In this document: piece by piece, positions 5,137 to 7,107 of the stretch | Layout of the letters: each line of letters opens with the position of its first letter | How positions within the stretch are numbered: position 1 is the first letter of the stretch | DNA from: Candidatus Omnitrophota bacterium | GTDB taxonomy: Bacteria > Ratteibacteria > UBA8468 > B48-G9 > JAFGKM01 | Length of the DNA: 7,107 bases | Assembly: GCA_023818785.1 (NCBI GenBank) | Contig: JAMWCO010000074.1 | Span: 1 to 7,107 of the forward strand | Direction: 5' to 3' | Notes under the pieces: generated by a model | Databases searched by the model: none | Seen by the model: only the letters and a program-made list of their open reading frames with translations | What the model was told of the DNA's origin: nothing | Translations under genes and position numbers: made by a program

Positions 5137-5761
5137 AAAAAAAATTAAAAGGAAACTGATTCATACAAAAAGTTTCAGAATAATAATTGGTGGTTTGTGG
5201 CGAGACAATCCCATTTTCTGTATGGTATTAGGTATATGTTCTTCTCTTGCTATAACCAATCGTGTAGAAAATGCTATCACTATGGGACTTGGTGTTACTT
5301 TTGTTTTAATATTTACAGAAGTTATTATTTCTTCTTTAAGAAATTTTATTCCAGAACGAGTAAGAATGATTACTTATATGGTTGTTATTGCTACTTTTGT
5401 TATTGTAGTAGATAGATTTCTTAAAGCATTCTTCCCAGTTATAAGTGAAGCACTTGGTCCATATGTAGGTCTTATCATTACTAATTGTATTTTAATGGGT
5501 AGGGCTGAAGCATATGCTATAAAAAATAAATTAAAAGATTCTTTATTAGATAGTATTGCCTGTGGTTTAGGATATACTTATATTCTTATTTTAATGTCTG
5601 TGATACGAGAATTTTTTGGTTTTGGTACCATTTTGGGACGAAAAATTACATCTGATACTTGGACCAACTGGGCAGCAATGACTATTGCGCCAGGAGCTTT
5701 TTTCCTCCTGGCAATATATTTATGGATATTTAGAACAATACTTAAAAAAACTGAACAATAA
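5123..5761 (+). CDS. nqrD: Na+-translocating NADH:quinone reductase-like subunit D (NqrD/RnfE family)
   Basis: Integral membrane subunit with about six helices that pairs with NqrE in inverted topology; in both families the two hold an intramembrane iron-sulfur centre between them. The two expected cysteines are present: Cys39 in LGICSSLAIT and Cys122 in IITNCILMGRAEA. IRNFIPERVRM-type text (72-82), VIVVDRFLKAFFP (93-105), GLGYTYILILMSVIRE (148-163) and TIAPGAFFLLAIYLWIFRT (187-205) fit NqrD better than RnfE, notably VGLIITNC and the APGAFF segment. Length is normal at 212 residues, including a very basic N-terminal stretch (about residues 2-16) that is longer than usual. The start overlaps nqrC by 14 nt and has no clear ribosome site; no better in-frame ATG follows before the conserved region. 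A GC-rich hairpin lies in its 3' part. Confidence 0.9.
   Translation: MKKNRKKIKRKLIHTKSFRIIIGGLWRDNPIFCMVLGICSSLAITNRVENAITMGLGVTFVLIFTEVIISSLRNFIPERVRMITYMVVIATFVIVVDRFLKAFFPVISEALGPYVGLIITNCILMGRAEAYAIKNKLKDSLLDSIACGLGYTYILILMSVIREFFGFGTILGRKITSDTWTNWAAMTIAPGAFFLLAIYLWIFRTILKKTEQ
5689..5712 (+). other. GC-rich intragenic hairpin in the 3' part of nqrD
   Basis: GCCAGGAG (5689-5696) pairs perfectly with CTCCTGGC (5705-5712) around an 8-nt loop, and three more pairs are possible beyond a 2-nt bulge (5684-5686 with 5713-5715). It is one of the strongest stems I could find in this AT-rich window. The codons within it (GCG, CTC, CTG) differ from the TTA/CTT/GCT-type codons favoured nearby, so it may be kept for RNA structure. 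No U-tract follows, which argues against an intrinsic terminator. It ends about 70 nt before nqrE. Confidence 0.55.
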
Positions 5762-5770
5762 AAAATGAAA

Positions 5771-5779
5771 AAAGGAGGA
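5771..5779 (+). promoter_or_regulatory. Strong Shine-Dalgarno of nqrE
   Basis: AAAGGAGGA ends 4 nt before ATG 5784, the strongest ribosome site inside the pump operon. The preceding AAAAATGAAAA includes an ATG at 5765 that opens only a ten-codon frame (MKKGGSYEWL, stop at 5795), which I take to be incidental. Confidence 0.8.
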
Positions 5780-5783
5780 AGTT

Positions 5784-6377
5784 ATGAATGGCTCTAATCT
5801 AATTATGATTTTTCTGGATACTTTTTTAATTAGAAATATAGCCCTTGTTTATATTCTGGGTATGTGTCCTTTTATTGCAATTTCTAAAAATTTAAAATCT
5901 GCTTCTGGAATGTCTATGGCTATAATTTTTGTAGTAACTTTAACAGCAGGATTAAATTGGTTAATTTACTGGAAAATTTTAATACCATTTAAATGTGAAA
6001 TTTTTACCTTCTTAATTTTTATTATCACTATTGCAGCAACAGTTCAATTTATAGAAATGGTTATTGACAAATTTTTTCCACCTTTATATTCTACTTTTGG
6101 AATATTCTTGCCTCTGATTACTGTAAATTGTATAGTTTTAGCAGTTTCCTTATTTATGGTATTAAGAAATTACAACTTTATTCAAACAATTGTATATGCT
6201 TTTGGTACTGCATCTGGTTGGTCGCTTGCAATAATTTTAATGGCATCTATAAAAGAAAAATTATATCTTATAAGTGATATTCCTTCTGGTTTAAAAGGAC
6301 CTGGAATTACTATGATAATTGCAGGAATTTTAGCATTTGCTTTTATGGGTTTTGCAGGAATGATAACTATAAAATAA
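5784..6377 (+). CDS. nqrE: Na+-translocating NADH:quinone reductase-like subunit E (NqrE/RnfA family)
   Basis: Partner of the preceding subunit, with six predicted helices (about 14-33, 45-65, 73-92, 103-127, 135-155, 173-194) and normal length (197 residues). Cys28 in LGMCPFIAISK and Cys116 in LPLITVNCIVLA are the expected ligands of the intramembrane Fe-S centre shared with NqrD. FLIRNIAL near the start, LFMVLRNYNF (123-132), ASGWSLAIILMASIKEKL (143-160) and SDIPSGLKGPGIT (164-176) match NqrE more closely than RnfA, whereas CPF (28-30) is the RnfA-type version of NqrE's CTF. The subunit is thus NqrE-like with one RnfA-like trait. It lies 22 nt after nqrD and has its own strong ribosome site, unlike nqrC, nqrD and nqrF. 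nqrF follows after 4 nt. Confidence 0.92.
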   Translation: MNGSNLIMIFLDTFLIRNIALVYILGMCPFIAISKNLKSASGMSMAIIFVVTLTAGLNWLIYWKILIPFKCEIFTFLIFIITIAATVQFIEMVIDKFFPPLYSTFGIFLPLITVNCIVLAVSLFMVLRNYNFIQTIVYAFGTASGWSLAIILMASIKEKLYLISDIPSGLKGPGITMIIAGILAFAFMGFAGMITIK

Positions 6378-6381
6378 AAAA

Positions 6382-7107
6382 ATGGTACCTTTATTGATTT
6401 TTAATGGGGTTTTATTGGTCGTTACATCTCTTCTTCTTTTGGCAGAAAAGTTTTTAATGCCTGCTGGAGAATGTGAAGTAGTAATAAACAAAGATAAAAT
6501 TCTAAAAGTTAAACCTGGAAAATCTGTTCTTAATTATCTTGTAGGAAATAAGATTTTTATACCCTCTGCTTGTGGAGGTAAATCAACTTGCGGATATTGT
6601 AAAATTAAAGTATTAAGTGGTGGAGGGACAATATTACCTACTGAGGAAGTTTTTATAAATAGGAAGGAAAAACTTTCTGGTATCCGTTTAGCATGTCAGG
6701 TGAAAGTTAGACAGAATATTGAAATTTATATTCCAGAACACCTATTAGGTGCACAAGAATTTAAAGCAAAAGTTATAAAGAAAGAAGACCTTACTCATGA
6801 TATCAAACTTATTTCTCTAAAACTGGAAGACCCACCAAACATAAAATTTAAACCAGGTCAATATATTCAATTTAAAGTTCCAGATACAGACGAATTCAGA
6901 GCATATTCTATTGCTACACCACCACAACAGGAAAATATAATTGAGTTAATTGTAAGATTGGTTCCTAATGGTCTTTGTTCTACATATATTCATGAAGTTT
7001 TGGAAGTTAATGATGAAGTTATCTTTACAGGACCTTTTGGTGATTTTTATTTGAAGGAAGATTCCTCTCGTAATATTATTGCTATTGCTGGTGGTTGTGG
7101 TATGGCT
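6382..7107 (+). CDS. nqrF: NADH dehydrogenase subunit F of the pump, 2Fe-2S/FAD reductase (3' end outside window)
   Basis: NqrF takes electrons from NADH to FAD, then to a 2Fe-2S cluster, and feeds the membrane core. The first 242 codons are present, open to the window edge. Residues 1-26 form the membrane anchor typical of NqrF. A plant-type ferredoxin domain follows with Cys64-x5-Cys70-x2-Cys73 and Cys105 (PSACGGKSTCGYC; IRLACQVKV). The ferredoxin-reductase domain shows KPGQYIQF (158-165), the FAD motif RAYS (173-176), GPFGDF (217-222) and the start of the NADH site AGGCGMA (236-242). The insertion that separates the YIQ strand from RAYS in well-known NqrF proteins is absent: only about eight residues separate them, as in soluble aromatic-oxygenase reductases. 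It lies 4 nt after nqrE with a poor ribosome site. In an Rnf operon this place belongs to rnfB. A soluble oxygenase reductase is unlikely given the anchor and the operon. Confidence 0.9.
   Translation, partial: MVPLLIFNGVLLVVTSLLLLAEKFLMPAGECEVVINKDKILKVKPGKSVLNYLVGNKIFIPSACGGKSTCGYCKIKVLSGGGTILPTEEVFINRKEKLSGIRLACQVKVRQNIEIYIPEHLLGAQEFKAKVIKKEDLTHDIKLISLKLEDPPNIKFKPGQYIQFKVPDTDEFRAYSIATPPQQENIIELIVRLVPNGLCSTYIHEVLEVNDEVIFTGPFGDFYLKEDSSRNIIAIAGGCGMA

Noticed and set aside
5197..5415. 72-codon plus-strand frame inside nqrD
   Set aside because: Alternative frame of a conserved membrane protein; Tyr/Cys/Phe-rich composition is typical of a shifted hydrophobic gene.
6378..7107. RnfB as the identity of the last gene
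   Set aside because: RnfB would show a 4Fe-4S cysteine cluster after its N-terminal helix and ferredoxin-type repeats; this protein instead has a plant-type 2Fe-2S motif, an FAD RxYS motif and the beginning of an NADH site.

Overview
This is an AT-rich stretch (about 30% G+C by eye) of a bacterial chromosome. Every gene lies on the + strand, tightly packed and often overlapping. The gene set is bioenergetic: the end of a V/A-type ATPase operon, a minimal TatA-TatC protein export pair, and a six-gene redox-driven ion pump of the Rnf/Nqr superfamily. A bacterial V-type ATPase beside an Nqr/Rnf-type pump suggests an anaerobe or facultative anaerobe, possibly with a Na+ circuit. The species cannot be named from the sequence. 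The base composition and A-rich translation starts look uniform, with no mobile elements, RNA genes or CRISPR arrays.

Layout. Positions 3-404 hold the C-terminal part of ATPase subunit B, cut by the window edge, followed with a 10-nt overlap by subunit D (395-1015). The 70-nt gap to tatA holds the only convincing control region: a TTGACA/TTTAAT promoter with 17-nt spacing that starts inside atpD, a 23-bp near-perfect dyad centred on the -10 box, and two identical 22-bp A-rich repeats flanking both. tatA (1086-1256, start corrected to the ATG behind a strong Shine-Dalgarno) and tatC (1253-2014) come next. The pump genes then run in the order rnfC/nqrA-like (1983-3473), nqrB (3470-4549), nqrC (4552-5136), nqrD (5123-5761), nqrE (5784-6377) and nqrF (6382 to beyond the window end). 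tatA through nqrF looks like one transcription unit.

The most interesting point is the make-up of the pump. The membrane core (B, C, D, E) carries mostly Nqr-type signatures. The sixth gene is an NqrF-type NADH dehydrogenase (N-terminal helix, 2Fe-2S, FAD, NADH site), where an Rnf operon would have rnfB. The first subunit is not a normal NqrA: it keeps two full CxxCxxCxxxCP [4Fe-4S] motifs like RnfC, while its C-terminal scaffold resembles NqrA and its RnfC-type glycine-rich NADH/FMN loop is degenerate. The locus therefore looks like an Rnf/Nqr hybrid or intermediate. A plausible path is NADH -> NqrF (FAD, 2Fe-2S) -> the NqrD/E intramembrane Fe-S site -> NqrC FMN -> NqrB FMN, with the 4Fe-4S clusters of the first subunit leading to or from an unidentified partner. 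Comparisons with reference families were made from memory and need alignment.
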